Below, in pieces: positions 47,782 through 58,010 of a stretch of DNA of 64,000 nucleotides. Source of the stretch: Gossypium raimondii (lineage: Eukaryota > Streptophyta > Magnoliopsida > Malvales > Malvaceae); contig NC_068565.1 of the NCBI RefSeq assembly GCF_025698545.1, positions 744,001 to 808,000 of the forward strand, in the 5' to 3' direction. Position 1 is the stretch's first letter; every line of letters starts with the position of its first letter. The notes below the pieces were generated by a model, which had not been told where the DNA came from, made no database searches, and worked only from the letters and a program-made list of their open reading frames with translations. Made by a program: the position numbers and the translations under genes.

Positions 47782-49834
47782 TTGATCTACATTTCATCAC
47801 TGTTCTTCAGTTTCCATTTATGGGTCTTGAAATCACAAGAAACACCATTGAACCCCAATGATTTGAAGGCCTTGAATGGATTTTCAAGCTGCCTGGAACC
47901 AATGTTCTTGGATGGAACAACAGCAACTCTGTTTCGGATTGCTGCACTTGGACGCCTGCAACGATTCCACGAGCAAAAGGGTGATGGCTTTGGAACTAGG
48001 TCAAAAGAATCTTTATGGAACAATTTGTGATTCCATTGTAGGGTTAAACCAGTTGAGAATCCTGAACCTTTCTCATAACCAGCTTCACGGTTCACTTCCG
48101 ACCGAGCTTTTTTGCATGGAGAAACTGGAAATCCTTGACATAAGCGACAACAGGTTCGTTTATAGAATCCCTTAAGAGCTTCCTTTATCATCGTCTATAT
48201 GGTACATTAATGTTTCGAAGAATGGTTTGTTTCAGTTCCATGGGTGAAAATCTCTGCAAAAACTCATCATCATCCAATATCGAGGTTCTTGATATGTCAA
48301 TGAACTTCTTTGGGGAAGTTCAACAAGGCCTGTCAAACTGTACTTCATTGCAGTATCTCATGATCAATGGCAACAATTTCAGGAGTTTACCAAGGGGTAT
48401 CTTCCAAATGATGCAAAATCTTTAGAGTTTTGCATCTTCAAAACAACAGCTTTTCAGGGACATTGGATCATGGGATTGGTCATCTTTCAAACCTTCTTGA
48501 ATTAGACATCTCTTCTAATTCATTTACAGGGGTTTTCCTAAATGTGTTTGGGATCCTAGGAAAGCTTGAGAAATTCTCTGCAAGTTCAAATAACTTCAAT
48601 GGAGCTTTGCCAACCTCATTGCCCAACTCACCTTCAATTACAACCCTTGATCTCCACAACAACAGCTTGAATGATCCAATTAACCTAAACTGTACAGCCA
48701 TGACCCAGCTCAGATCCCTTCACCTTGGGTCTAATAAGCTCTATGGTTCAATCCTCCATAGCCTTTCCCCTTGCAAGAGCTTGAACATATCCAACCTTGG
48801 CCACAACAACCTTGATGGTCAAATCCCTGAAAGTTTCAAGAATCTCAATGCCCTCACAGTGCTTTCACTCTCAAGGACCAACCTGGTCAACCTCTCATCC
48901 ACCCTTAAGATTCTGCAGCACTTCAAAAACTTGACTGTTTTGATGCTCCCTGAAAATTTTCAGGGCGAACAGATTCCTGGTGATGCTTATTTTCAATTTA
49001 GAAGCCTCAAGGTACTCAGCATTGCCTACGGCGAACTGCGGGGATCGATCCCACCATGGTTGCTTGGCTGCAACGGGTTACAATTCTTGGACTTGTTGAC
49101 GAACCATCTGACCGGAACCATTACCTGTTTTACCTGGATTTGTCAAACAATTCATTCACAGGTGAGATACCAAAAGGGTTAACTCAACTACAGGCCCTCA
49201 TCGACATTGACAATTCGTTGTTAGGGACTTCTTTAGGATTCCCTTTGTTCAGCACCGGTATTGACGGTGCAACTTTTCTTTACAATAACATCATAAGTTT
49301 CTTACCAACATTGGACCTGAGTTACAACATGAGTGGAACCATTTGGCCAAGTTTTGGCAACTTGAGAAGGCTTCATGTTCTAAACCTCAACAAGAATCGC
49401 TTGAGAGGCTCGATCCCAGAGCCTTTGTTGGGGATGAAAAACTTGGAAACCCTGGACTTATCTCGTAACAAATTATCTGGAAAGTACCAGAATCACTTGT
49501 GCAGCTCAGTTTTTTGTCCAAGTTCGGTATGGCATATAATGAACTTCATGGGGAAATCCCCATGGGAGGTCAGTTCATGACTTTCCCATCTTCAAGCTTT
49601 CAAAGGAACAATGGCCTTTGTGGTGGACCTTATATTCCATGCTCACTTCAACAGGCTCCTGTTGATGAATCTCCAAGTGAAGCAATGACAGTATTTGGTC
49701 CACAATTCGGATTCGGTGTTGCTACTGGCTTTGTTCTCACCATTATCGTCTGCTTTATGTCTGGTTGGATCCTTCCAAGAAAGACAACATTCAAATATAG
49801 ATGCTTTACAAGTAAATCCAGTCACCATGACTAG
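47782..49834 (+). pseudogene. PSKR-type LRR receptor, decayed, no kinase domain
   Basis: Relatives of this receptor (phytosulfokine receptor or kinase-less RLP of the same shape) sense peptides at the cell surface. Pieces in order match the PSKR ectodomain: LNPNDLKALNGFSSCLE, about 20 leucine-rich repeats (LRILNLSHNQLHGSLP, IEVLDMSMNFFGE, LLELDISSNSFTG, SLFYLDLSNN-like), the post-LRR LCGGPYIPC, then a membrane span (FGFGVATGFVLTIIVCFM) and a short tail. The pieces fall in different frames, with switches near 47870, 48230, 48425, 49120 and 49485 and a stop near 48173. There is no ATG at the expected start. No kinase homology follows the span. I read it as a host receptor pseudogene. Confidence 0.85.
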
Positions 49835-49878
49835 CTTTTTTTCGATGTCTGCTGTACAGCTTTTCAAGTTGTAGACTG

Positions 49879-50227
49879 CTAAAAGTATCTTCGAAACCAT
49901 TGTACTAAGAGTTAGATTACATTTTGTATCATCTATTCAAAAAAATGAGCAAATTAATCTCTTTACGATAAATCAAAGAATAAGTTGATCTTTTTTATTA
50001 AAAAAATTCCATCAATTTATATTGTTAAAAACTAATGTGATTGGTAGAATAATCAAAGTGTCATATGACGTGTCACATATACCTCCTGTTGGTAGAAATT
50101 GATAGAATTTTTAACAAAGGACCAATCTACTTTTTGATATAATGTATAGAGAAAATTTTTCTCATTTTTTGAGTAAAAAAGACCAAATACAATCCAACTC
50201 GTATAAGGTATCCATGGTACTTTCACC
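49879..50227. mobile_element. AAAAGTACCATGGAGG-family MITE with clear target duplication
   Basis: It is flanked by identical GTTGTAGACTG copies (49868-49878 and 50228-50238). The left end is CTAAAAGTATCTTCGAAACC and the right end reverse-complemented is GGTGAAAGTACCATGGATAC. The 11 identical bases probably include a 9-bp duplication plus chance matches, which fits a Mutator-like origin for the family. Confidence 0.7.
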
Positions 50228-50674
50228 GTTGTAGACTGTATATAGAGATGCTTCTTTTACAAAGTCAATATATATATATCGTAATGATCTATCAACCACA
50301 TAAGTAATGCTTGCACATTCCAATCCGAATCAACTGTGGACAATAACAGTAATATTTGAATCCAAATATTATCGGAATTCTCATTACCCAAATCCGCATA
50401 AAACAGATTGGAAAATTGCAAATATCATTTCACATAGGCCATAGAACAATACTGCTTTAACCAGTTTATCTTATGCTACAACTAACCCTAAAACTATCCA
50501 ACGAATTTCAGCTTTGCAGAGGTTTCTGGGGATGAAAACGGAACAGAATACGTGATCTAATTGTAGATTAAACATCATGAGAATCTCTATGATGATTCAT
50601 ATAAGTAAAGACTGATCTAATTGTAAACTAAATGTTCGATCCAAGACCAGAGTCTGTCCCCAGGTTTGCAAACT

Positions 50675-52031
50675 TCACCTCAAAACCACTGCCGCTTTCC
50701 TTAGAGCTAGATACCTTTGCACATACTCATTGGGAAGAGATCTCACAAGCTTGAAAACATCGGCATTTGCATAGCGGAGATTCGTCCTCGGATCGTGGTA
50801 CGGTGCCTGCACAACAATTACAAGTTTATTGTTCTTTATTTTGTTCCCGGAAATTGAATTTTGCCATTTACATCACAAGTTTCATATATGAATCCAAACC
50901 ATTGATGTGTGCATCAAGACCAATCGGATTAACTATGGGATAAATGTAACTATCACTTTTATTAACTAAAGCATTCTTTATCTACGAAACATATAATATC
51001 TCCATACTGTGTTTGAAAATGTCATACAGAAGTGTCAGACACCAATACTTCAAGAAAAAACGAAGAATAGGAGCAAAGCTTAAAGCATATGTTCTGAAAC
51101 AAACCTCAAATCCCGTTATATCACAAATTCTTTTGCACGGTTGCATCGAAGGCGGTGATTCGATATTAACATCTGCAAAAATCCAAATTACACAAAGGAA
51201 ATAGTTTCATCATTAATAACCTTGCCATCGAATTCTTTAGGTAAAAGTACCATGGAGACCCTTGTACTAGAAGTTAGATAGCATTTTGCTCCTTACTGAA
51301 AAAATGAGCAAATCAGTCTTTATATGATAAATTAAAGAGAAAATTAGTCCTTTCAATTAAAATTTTCTATCTATTTTTATTGTTAAAAATTTATGATTGA
51401 CGGAATAACCAAATATTTACACACATAGCTTGCCTAGTACATCTCATTTCGACGTACAAGGATCAGTTTTTTAAGATTAGAAATGAACGAAATTTTTAAC
51501 AAAATGATGAATTCGCTCTTTGATCTAACATTCAACCACTAATTTGCTATTTTTTGAGAAGAGGAGCAAAATGTAATTCGAAGTACAAGCCCTGTACTTT
51601 TACAGGTTTCTTTGCAAAAAAAATACTAAAACAGCAACATAAGCTTCTAATCATGGAATTCCTCTCAAAATAACATCATGTCAAGGTTTTCCACTACGGA
51701 ATTTCGTTATAATTTCAAAGAAATAACTGAGTTAACAATAGAATCCAACTTTTTCCGAAAAAAAAACCGTAGATTGATCCAATTGTTAACTATTCAATGT
51801 ACTTAAATCAACACAAATGAACACAAGAAAGAAACCTAAAAAAATTGAAATAGGCTTACAATTGGGTTCATCAGGAGAGTAATTCTGGCAATTTTCAGCT
51901 TGAAGGATTTGCTTGAGCTGTTTCCATCTCACTTTCGATTGGCCCTTTGGGTATTTCTCATACATTTGAATCCTCTTGAAACTCATATGCGTTGGCAATA
52001 CCAACTCTGCTTTTATCACCTCTGCTTCCAT
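50675..52031 (-). CDS. INO80 complex subunit C / Ies6 homologue (YL1_C domain)
   Basis: A small nuclear subunit of the INO80 chromatin remodeller. Exons on minus are 52031-51860, 51172-51105 and 50806-50675, giving 123 aa, the size of plant orthologues. The N-terminal part reads [18 protein letters not shown] and [13 protein letters not shown]. The YL1_C domain covers about residues 70-105 ([33 protein letters not shown]), followed by the conserved [19 protein letters not shown] end. Intron 1 splits the codon of PNYV with standard borders and contains a MITE. Intron 2 falls between E and A of GFEAPY. The ATG at 52031 gives the conserved [15 protein letters not shown] start. The gene is unrelated in function to the flanking genes. 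Confidence 0.93.
51241..51603. mobile_element. AAAAGTACCATGGAGG-family MITE in INO80C intron 1
   Basis: Ends GTAAAAGTACCATGGAGACC and, reverse-complemented, GTAAAAGTACAGGGCTTGTA. Body phrases GCATTTTGCTCC and TGAGCAAATCAGTC recur inverted. It makes up about half of the 687-nt intron. Confidence 0.65.
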
Positions 52032-52192
52032 TGATTTCCCAATAATCTCAAATCCCTAAATAAACTCAGACCTCCCGAAATGAAATTGGGGCAAATAAAG
52101 AAAAAAAAAAGGGGGGCGGGGGAGATAGGGGAATAATACGACGCCGGATTTGGGTCAATGCGTACGCTTATCTTTTAGGACCGAGATTAATA

Positions 52193-53190
52193 GGTCAAAT
52201 TCTAATATTAGTCCCTCTGCTATCCGTAAGTTACATATTTAGTCACTATACTTTAATTTGATATTTTTAGTGCTACATTTTTTTTTGAATTTTGAAATTT
52301 TAGTCCATAAACCAAATGATAGCTATTAAAAATTATTAAGTTAAATTATGCTATTTTTAGAATCTCATTCGACAAATATATTATCATGTGTAATGACAAA
52401 TGTCTAAAAAGTTTTAAAGATGTTAAAATTAAATTATAAATATTTGAGAGGGATCAAAAGACAATTCAATTATATTATATTAATTTATACTTATATTTTT
52501 AAGGACCTTAGAAGCAATTTTGTTATTTTCCAGGAGGCAAGGGTATGTCATTTTAGTTAATGGATACAACCATTTGAATCAAAATTAAAATGTTAAATTC
52601 TGTAATTAGTCTTTATTATCATGTGTAATGTTATGCCACTTATTATTTTCACATATTATTCATTAAAGAAAATTAAAATTTCGAAAAAAATGGGGACTTA
52701 GAATTATCTAATTAGAAAAAATGGGCTAAATCTACAACAGTACACATAATACAAGACTATTAATTGAATTTAATCAAACAAATTTAACTGTTTCTGTTTG
52801 AGCCAATACTAAAATTTCAAAATTTGAAAAGTACTACTAAAATGTACCAATCTGAAAAGTACAGAGACTAAAATTGATCAAATTACGGTATAAAGACTAA
52901 GCTCGCAACTTTTGCAAAGTACAGAGACTAGTAGCAGAATTAAACCAAATTAAAATTTCAAAACTCAAAAAATATAAAGGCTAAAAATTATCAAATTAGA
53001 AAACAGAGATTAAATCCACAACTTGCTTATAAATTATAATACGATACTAATATCAGGAATTTACTTAGCGGATTTAACTTCTATTGTTTGGTTTAGGACT
53101 GAAACTTCATAATTTGAAACAGCAGAAGGGTTAGAAATGACCAAATTGATAACTTACGCATAATACAAGGATTAATAGAAACATTTGACC
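52193..53190. mobile_element. Compound GGTCAAATT-type TIR element
   Basis: The outer ends pair: GGTCAAATTCTAATATTAGT on the left and GGTCAAATGTTTCTATTAAT on the right reverse-complemented, both followed by GTAAGTTA. Within it the same kind of terminus recurs near 52.6, 52.75 and 52.95 kb, so several related copies have inserted into one another. No clean flanking duplication was seen. Confidence 0.45.
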
Positions 53191-53605
53191 AATAAAAAAA
53201 GATATCGTGTCACCGTCATCCTAATCTTTAAGCATAACTAAACGACGTCGGGCTCTCCTCTCTTTTTACTTTTTATTTTTTTTTTCTTTTTCTAAAAAGC
53301 CATAAATAACGTACAACACGACATTATTTGAAGCAGTAAAACAAAAACAAAATAAATCAAATTATAATCTATTACTTTATTTATTCATCCCTAAATTTGG
53401 TAATATTTTTTAATTTGATTTCTAAATTATTTTTTAAGTTATTTTATTAAAGTGCAATGTATCACACATTTACTTAAACTTTTAAAAAATTATATATAAA
53501 ATCTAAAAATTATGTAGAAATTATAATTTTTTTAAGTGATAATATATTAGAGTGTTACGACACTAATGAAATTCAAGTTTAAGGGTCAAATTAAAAGAGA
53601 CTACT

Positions 53606-54029
53606 GTTGAGGGGGAATCGATTCTCTTATTGGGAGAAATTTCTGAAGTGTCATCCTCTAAGCAATCGACCCAGACATTGAACAATAGAGGTATTGTATC
53701 TGATGTGTCTATACTCGATTTTAGTCTCGGGGTTTGTCTTGCAACTCCAATATATTAGCAATGTTCTAACCCTTTTAAGACCCATTAAGGGCTTGGACTT
53801 CCACCAAGGCTCAAATGATAAAACATTTTCTTGGTGTACCTAGGGATTCCTTGATAAACTCCATGTACCTCTTTGAGTTCTTCTTGGAGTCAAAAGACAA
53901 AACCCTAAGGTTAAAACCGAGCATAGACACCTCGAATATAATATCTCCACTGTTTGAAGTTTGAGTTGACTGCTCAGAAAATGACACTTCAAAATTTTCT
54001 TTCAATAAAAGAGCCAATTTCCGCTCAAC
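53606..54029. mobile_element. Foldback element with ~138-bp arms
   Basis: The left arm (53606-53742) and right arm (53890-54029) are reverse complements over nearly their whole length: GAAGTGTCAT with an AGCAATCGACCCAGAC-type block, then GTGTCTATACTCG against GTGTCTATGCTCG. They surround a 147-bp loop. A fragment with the same arm motif lies near 330-380. The 75-codon open frame across the right arm has no homologue I know. Confidence 0.6.
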
Positions 54030-54690
54030 AACTACCAAGCTCCAAGGCTAATATGAAAAAAAAAATCGATGACCAAAGTGAAAAATTATCACATTTAGGG
54101 ACTAATCATTAATTTATCCCTTATTTACTCGTACAAGTTTAAAATACTTGGGTTTTTTTTTCTTCTTATTTTAAAGCAATAACTTAAATTCTCTTTCAAG
54201 TATCAACTCCTCAAGGGCACTCTGGTCTTCTCTCAGTTCTTAATTTCTCCATGTAAAGCTTCAATTCCACCCCCCCCCCCCAAAAAAAAAAAAGATTTTT
54301 GAAGATCATTATCGTTCACAGGTAATTAAATAACGATTTAAATTACTAAAATGAACAAAAAAAAAACAGAAAACAAAAAAACCCTTTAATCGATCTGTTT
54401 CAAAAAATAATAATAATTGAGTGAAAAGGTCAAAACTTTTTTTTAGTTCAATTGTTATATTATGCTTGAAGTTAAGGTTTTTAAGTGGATCTTTTGATTT
54501 TGGTTGATAGTTATTTCTGGGTTTTTATTTTTTTTTCTTTTTTGGTTTAAGTAATTGAATTTCTAAGAGAGTTTATGGAGTGTTGGGTTTTTTTTTTAGA
54601 AATTTATCTATCAATCCATGAAATTTCTTTGATAGTATGATTTGATTATTTTGTGATTGACTGATTTGTATATATTTTGTAAAATTACAG

Positions 54691-54797
54691 GTATGAGGAA
54701 CTTCATTCTTGAATTTGAGTACTTTGCCGAAGATCTGTGTTGGTATTTTTTCGAAGCTTTCGACATTGTTGCTGAGGAATTTATTGCGTTCTTCCAG
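54691..54797 (+). promoter_or_regulatory. Candidate uORF exon of the phytolongin leader
   Basis: A stretch bounded by an acceptor (TTACAG before 54691) and a possible donor (CAG|GTCTTA after 54797) contains an ATG at 54693 and 35 sense codons. They encode an acidic, aromatic peptide (MRNFILEFEYFAEDLCWYFF, then EAFDIVAEEFIAFFQ). If spliced to GAAGCTGAAGG just after the TTTGGAG at about 55394, the frame would run 13 more codons and end in TGA overlapping the main start as TGATG. If the intron is retained it ends at 54860. The splice sites are inferred. Confidence 0.4.
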
Positions 54798-54860
54798 GTC
54801 TTAATTTCCTTCCTTGAGTTCTTATTTCATCTCTTGTTTTGCCTCATCTTGATTGCTTAG

Positions 54861-55339
54861 ATTGTTGACGTAATTCGGGTTTGAAATCGAGAGTTTGTTC
54901 GTGTTAGTAATTGAAAGGTTCGAGTCCTTTTCGTTGTGTTTTAAAACCTTGCTTGAGAGCTTTGTTCATCTCGTTTGCCTCATCTTGATTGCTTGGATTG
55001 TTGACGAAATTCGGGTTTGAAATCAAAAGCTTGTTTGAGTTAGTGGTCGAAAGGTCCAAGTCCTTTTTTCGATCGTGTTTTAGCTTTGTTCATCTTGTTT
55101 TGCCTCATCTGGATTGTTGATGAAATTTGGGTTTGAAACTAAAAGCTTATTTGAGTTAGTAAGCGAAAGGTTCGAGTCCTTTCCATTCGTGTTTTAGCTT
55201 TGTTCATCTTGTTTTTCCTCATATGGATTGCCTGGATTGTTGACGAAATTCGGGTTTGAAACGGAAAGCTCATTCGAGTTAGTAATTGAAAGGTTCAAGT
55301 CCTTTTTGATTGTGTTGTAGTTCTGTTCATCTTGTTTAG
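54861..55339. repeat. ~120-bp tandem repeats just upstream of the phytolongin CDS
   Basis: Four diverged units start at 54861, 54997, 55113 and 55235 (lengths 136, 116, 122, 105), with a fifth fragment from 55340. Each has ATTGTTGACGAAATTCGGGT, GAGTTAGT, CGAAAGGTTCGAGTCCTTTT, TTTGTTCATCTTGTTT and GCCTCATC or close variants. They lie in the leader or leader intron. Confidence 0.8.
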
Positions 55340-55435
55340 ATTGCCGTTGACGACTTTTTGGGATTTCGATATCGAATACTTATTTGATTTGGAGGAAGCT
55401 GAAGGTTTGAGTGTTTTTTTCCGGGTCTTGCTGTG

Positions 55436-56266
55436 ATGGGATCAATTCAGAATACGGTTCATTATTGTTGTGTTTCGAAGGCTAACAGGACTCTATATGA
55501 ATATAGTAGGGGAGATCATGAGATTGAAAATATGGCTGCCTTGTGTTTAGAAAGGACTATGTCATTCCACAAATGGTATTTCGAGACTATAGGTAAATGG
55601 ACTTTCGGGTTTTTATTCGAAGACGGGTGTGTTTATTTCGCGATTGCCAATAAAGCTGTCGAAAACCATGGTGTGCTTCGGTTCCTACAGCACATGAGAG
55701 ATGAATTTAAAACCCTTGCTAGGAAAGGTTCGAGAAGTAGTTTCTCAGGTATGAGTTCGATCGGTGTCGAAGAGCAACTAGTCCCAGTTATTCAGCGCTT
55801 GATAACTTCTTTAGAGCAAGTTTCGCATAGTGACAATGACTGGAAAACCAAGGTTCCAGTATCGGATTATCCAAGTCACTCCCCATCTTCAAGCAATAAA
55901 AATGCCAAACTTGAAGCTGCTAGTTCCACGAAAGCCCCTTTGTTGGGAAAATCAAGCAAGCAAGAGAAGAAAAATAAGGATCACATAGTTGCAGTGAGAG
56001 ACATCGAGTTGGAAGAACATCGGAAATCAACAGATAGAGTAAAAACTGATTCAACCACATTAGATCCAAGTAACCAAAACGGAGCAAGTTCATCAATCAC
56101 ATTACAAAAGGACTTGGGTTCGACAAGGATCAGACCCGGATCTCAAAACATGCGTAAGAAATGGTGTCGCCAAGTGCGTATTGTTCTCGCCATTGATGTG
56201 GCTATTTGTTTAGTATTGTTAGTGATTTGGCTGTCAATTTGTAATGGCATATCATGCACCCGATAA
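55436..56266 (+). CDS. Phytolongin Phyl1-type longin protein
   Basis: A plant-specific relative of VAMP7 SNAREs that keeps the longin domain and membrane anchor but has no SNARE coiled coil; family members sit on secretory-pathway membranes. It is a single coding exon of 276 aa. The N-terminal longin domain spans about residues 1-120 (MGSIQNTVHYCCVSKANRTL, CLERTMSFHKWYFETIGKWT, YFAIANKAV). A low-complexity linker with the conserved KAPLLGKSSKQEKKNKDH and DIELEEHRKS blocks replaces the SNARE motif. A basic patch (MRKKWCRQ) precedes the C-terminal anchor (VRIVLAIDVAICLVLLVIWL) and a short CNGISCTR end. The match to Arabidopsis Phyl1.1 runs end to end, as I recall it. I chose the ATG at 55436, which gives the conserved start. 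Confidence 0.92.
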   Translation: MGSIQNTVHYCCVSKANRTLYEYSRGDHEIENMAALCLERTMSFHKWYFETIGKWTFGFLFEDGCVYFAIANKAVENHGVLRFLQHMRDEFKTLARKGSRSSFSGMSSIGVEEQLVPVIQRLITSLEQVSHSDNDWKTKVPVSDYPSHSPSSSNKNAKLEAASSTKAPLLGKSSKQEKKNKDHIVAVRDIELEEHRKSTDRVKTDSTTLDPSNQNGASSSITLQKDLGSTRIRPGSQNMRKKWCRQVRIVLAIDVAICLVLLVIWLSICNGISCTR

Positions 56267-57068
56267 ATCATATTCCGATTTCCAATGCCACAGCCCCGGA
56301 GATCGGAAGTCGGTATGTATTTCGAAATTACTTATGTATAGTTTCGTGGTGCTTATGTAAATCTTTATCATATTGTTTATTTGAGTTTTTTTAGCACCAT
56401 ATTCTGCACTGCCATTTAATATAATGCTTATAGTTGCAGATTCGAAAACGATGCCGTTTCTGTCTCGGATATACTTGAAAGCTTCATTTTAACTTGGTTT
56501 TCAAATCCGATCATTTCAGATTCAACATTCGGCATTCATCCGAGTTTGAATCCAAAAACGATAACCATTTAAGTAATCATATGGTCATTTTGGTTCTCTT
56601 TGGTGTTTAAAATAATTTATAAATTTTAAAATATTAATGTGCTCAAATTAATCTTTTATTCCAAATAATGTTAATATTTACTATTTCATTTTGGAAATGA
56701 AATCTTTTGTTTTAAATTGTAATTGAAATAAATATTTTTCAAAAACATTTTTACGCTTTTGGATTTCCTTGATCGGTTCAAAGTCATTCTCCCGAACAAT
56801 CCGATCTGGTTCGAACATCCTTGAATGTGACTACCGTCTACCGTATACCTGAGGGTTCGGGCCAAAGATGCCATCACATGAAAAAATGGAACATTTACAA
56901 CAGGCATGAAATTAGCTCAAAGCAGAACTGTCTTGGACTAAGCAGTTTAACCCGACTCAAAACAACTGTGTTATTTTGACTTTTCATTTTGTCGTTAAAA
57001 AGTGCTCATGTCCAGCACTCGTATATTCGACGTTCACCAAAAAGAACCAAGTCACATGATCAGACACA
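56267..57068. other. Phytolongin 3' region and spacer
   Basis: The first 200 bp or so are likely 3' UTR. The rest is AT-rich, with one open minus-strand stretch at 56.69-56.91 kb that has no recognised homology. Nothing else was seen. Confidence 0.4.
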
Positions 57069-57789
57069 CTAAACCCAAACATAGATAACCGAAAAAAGAA
57101 AAAAAGAAAACCTTGAATCTACCTCGTCTTGCATCCTCACGAGGGTATTGGATGCCAGTGTCGCCACAGCAGAGAGATTGCCGATGATTAAAATGTTTTC
57201 AACCTGCAAAAGGAATTGTAGACTGTAAATAATGTCTTTCATACCGTAAGGCCTAAAGGACTAGACGTTGTTCTCATAAGGTTTGGGTGGTTCGGTTCGC
57301 AATATACAATAAGAGCTGGAAACAACTTAAAGAAATGCCATTTTTTAAGTGACAAGAAGGGCAGAAATGCAGCTTCGAAACTAATTCCGGGTCAGTAACA
57401 TTACCAAGTATCCGGTCAAGGTAAATAACTAATAGTTGGATAAAAGAGAGTGAGAGAACCCAAAGCCGCTGAGCAAGACTCACACAGCAGTTAAAGCTTT
57501 CATGACAAATGCAAAGTAAAAGGATGGGCACAGTTCTGCATCTTTTAGATTGGTAGGCGAAAACCACTTACGGAAACATAAGCATGTAATGCCGAAAACA
57601 TAAGCATCGATAACTAAATCGATAATGATCCATAATGACAAATTTTATTCTGCTATTAATCCACAATCCACTGAAGCTTTATCCAGAGATATATTAACAA
57701 GCCTAAATAACTCAATGAAAAAGAACAGTCAGAGAACTTACCATCCATTCATGCGATTCTGCAAGTATCACGGTAAACAGAATATTCAA
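57069..57789 (-). other. Unidentified minus-strand exon pair
   Basis: Two open stretches with good borders fit together. One (57742 up to about 57789) ends in a GTAAGT donor and encodes VILAESHEWM at its 3' part. The other (57123-57203) follows TTTTGCAG and encodes VENILIIGNLSAVATLASNT then LVRMQDE. It either meets a donor (GAG|GTAGAT) or continues 17 codons to a stop at 57069. The joined peptide reads smoothly in one frame. The 5' part is unclear: a stop lies just above 57789, so another acceptor or a start is needed. I do not recognise the family. It lies directly downstream of the second J-like gene on the same strand, so a small gene, an alternative 3' end or a gene fragment are all possible. 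Confidence 0.35.
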
Positions 57790-58010
57790 TCTTCAACCTG
57801 GAAAATGTCTCATGGTATGTACAGTAAGTTCTCTAACCTATCTTACCAAACAGGAAAACAATGACAAAACATGATGATGCAAAATGTAAAGTCTAATTCA
57901 GGTCAGGGAAGAACTACGAAATGAGATCCTTAGTACCTTCCATATAATTAAAATACAATAAGCATACAATTAAAGTGACTACAACCGTGCGGGGATAAAA
58001 CGATCTTACT

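Larger units (their letters stand above)
52032..54650. other. Repeat-filled stretch between divergent INO80C and phytolongin genes
   Basis: It holds a compound TIR element (52193-53190), the foldback element (53606-54029) and, near 54271-54293, a homopolymer run of about 12 C followed by 12 A. No gene is supported. The last few hundred bases before 54.7 kb are probably promoter and leader of the phytolongin gene, with a possible leader donor at about 54321 (CACAG|GTAATT). Confidence 0.5.

Noticed and set aside
54271-54293. Run of about 12 C followed by 12 A
   Set aside because: Likely simple homopolymer slippage; length may be a sequencing artefact and nothing is built on it.
56686-56907. 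73-codon minus-strand frame as a downstream exon of the orphan exon pair
   Set aside because: A possible donor exists, but no acceptor or homology ties it to the 57.1 kb exon.
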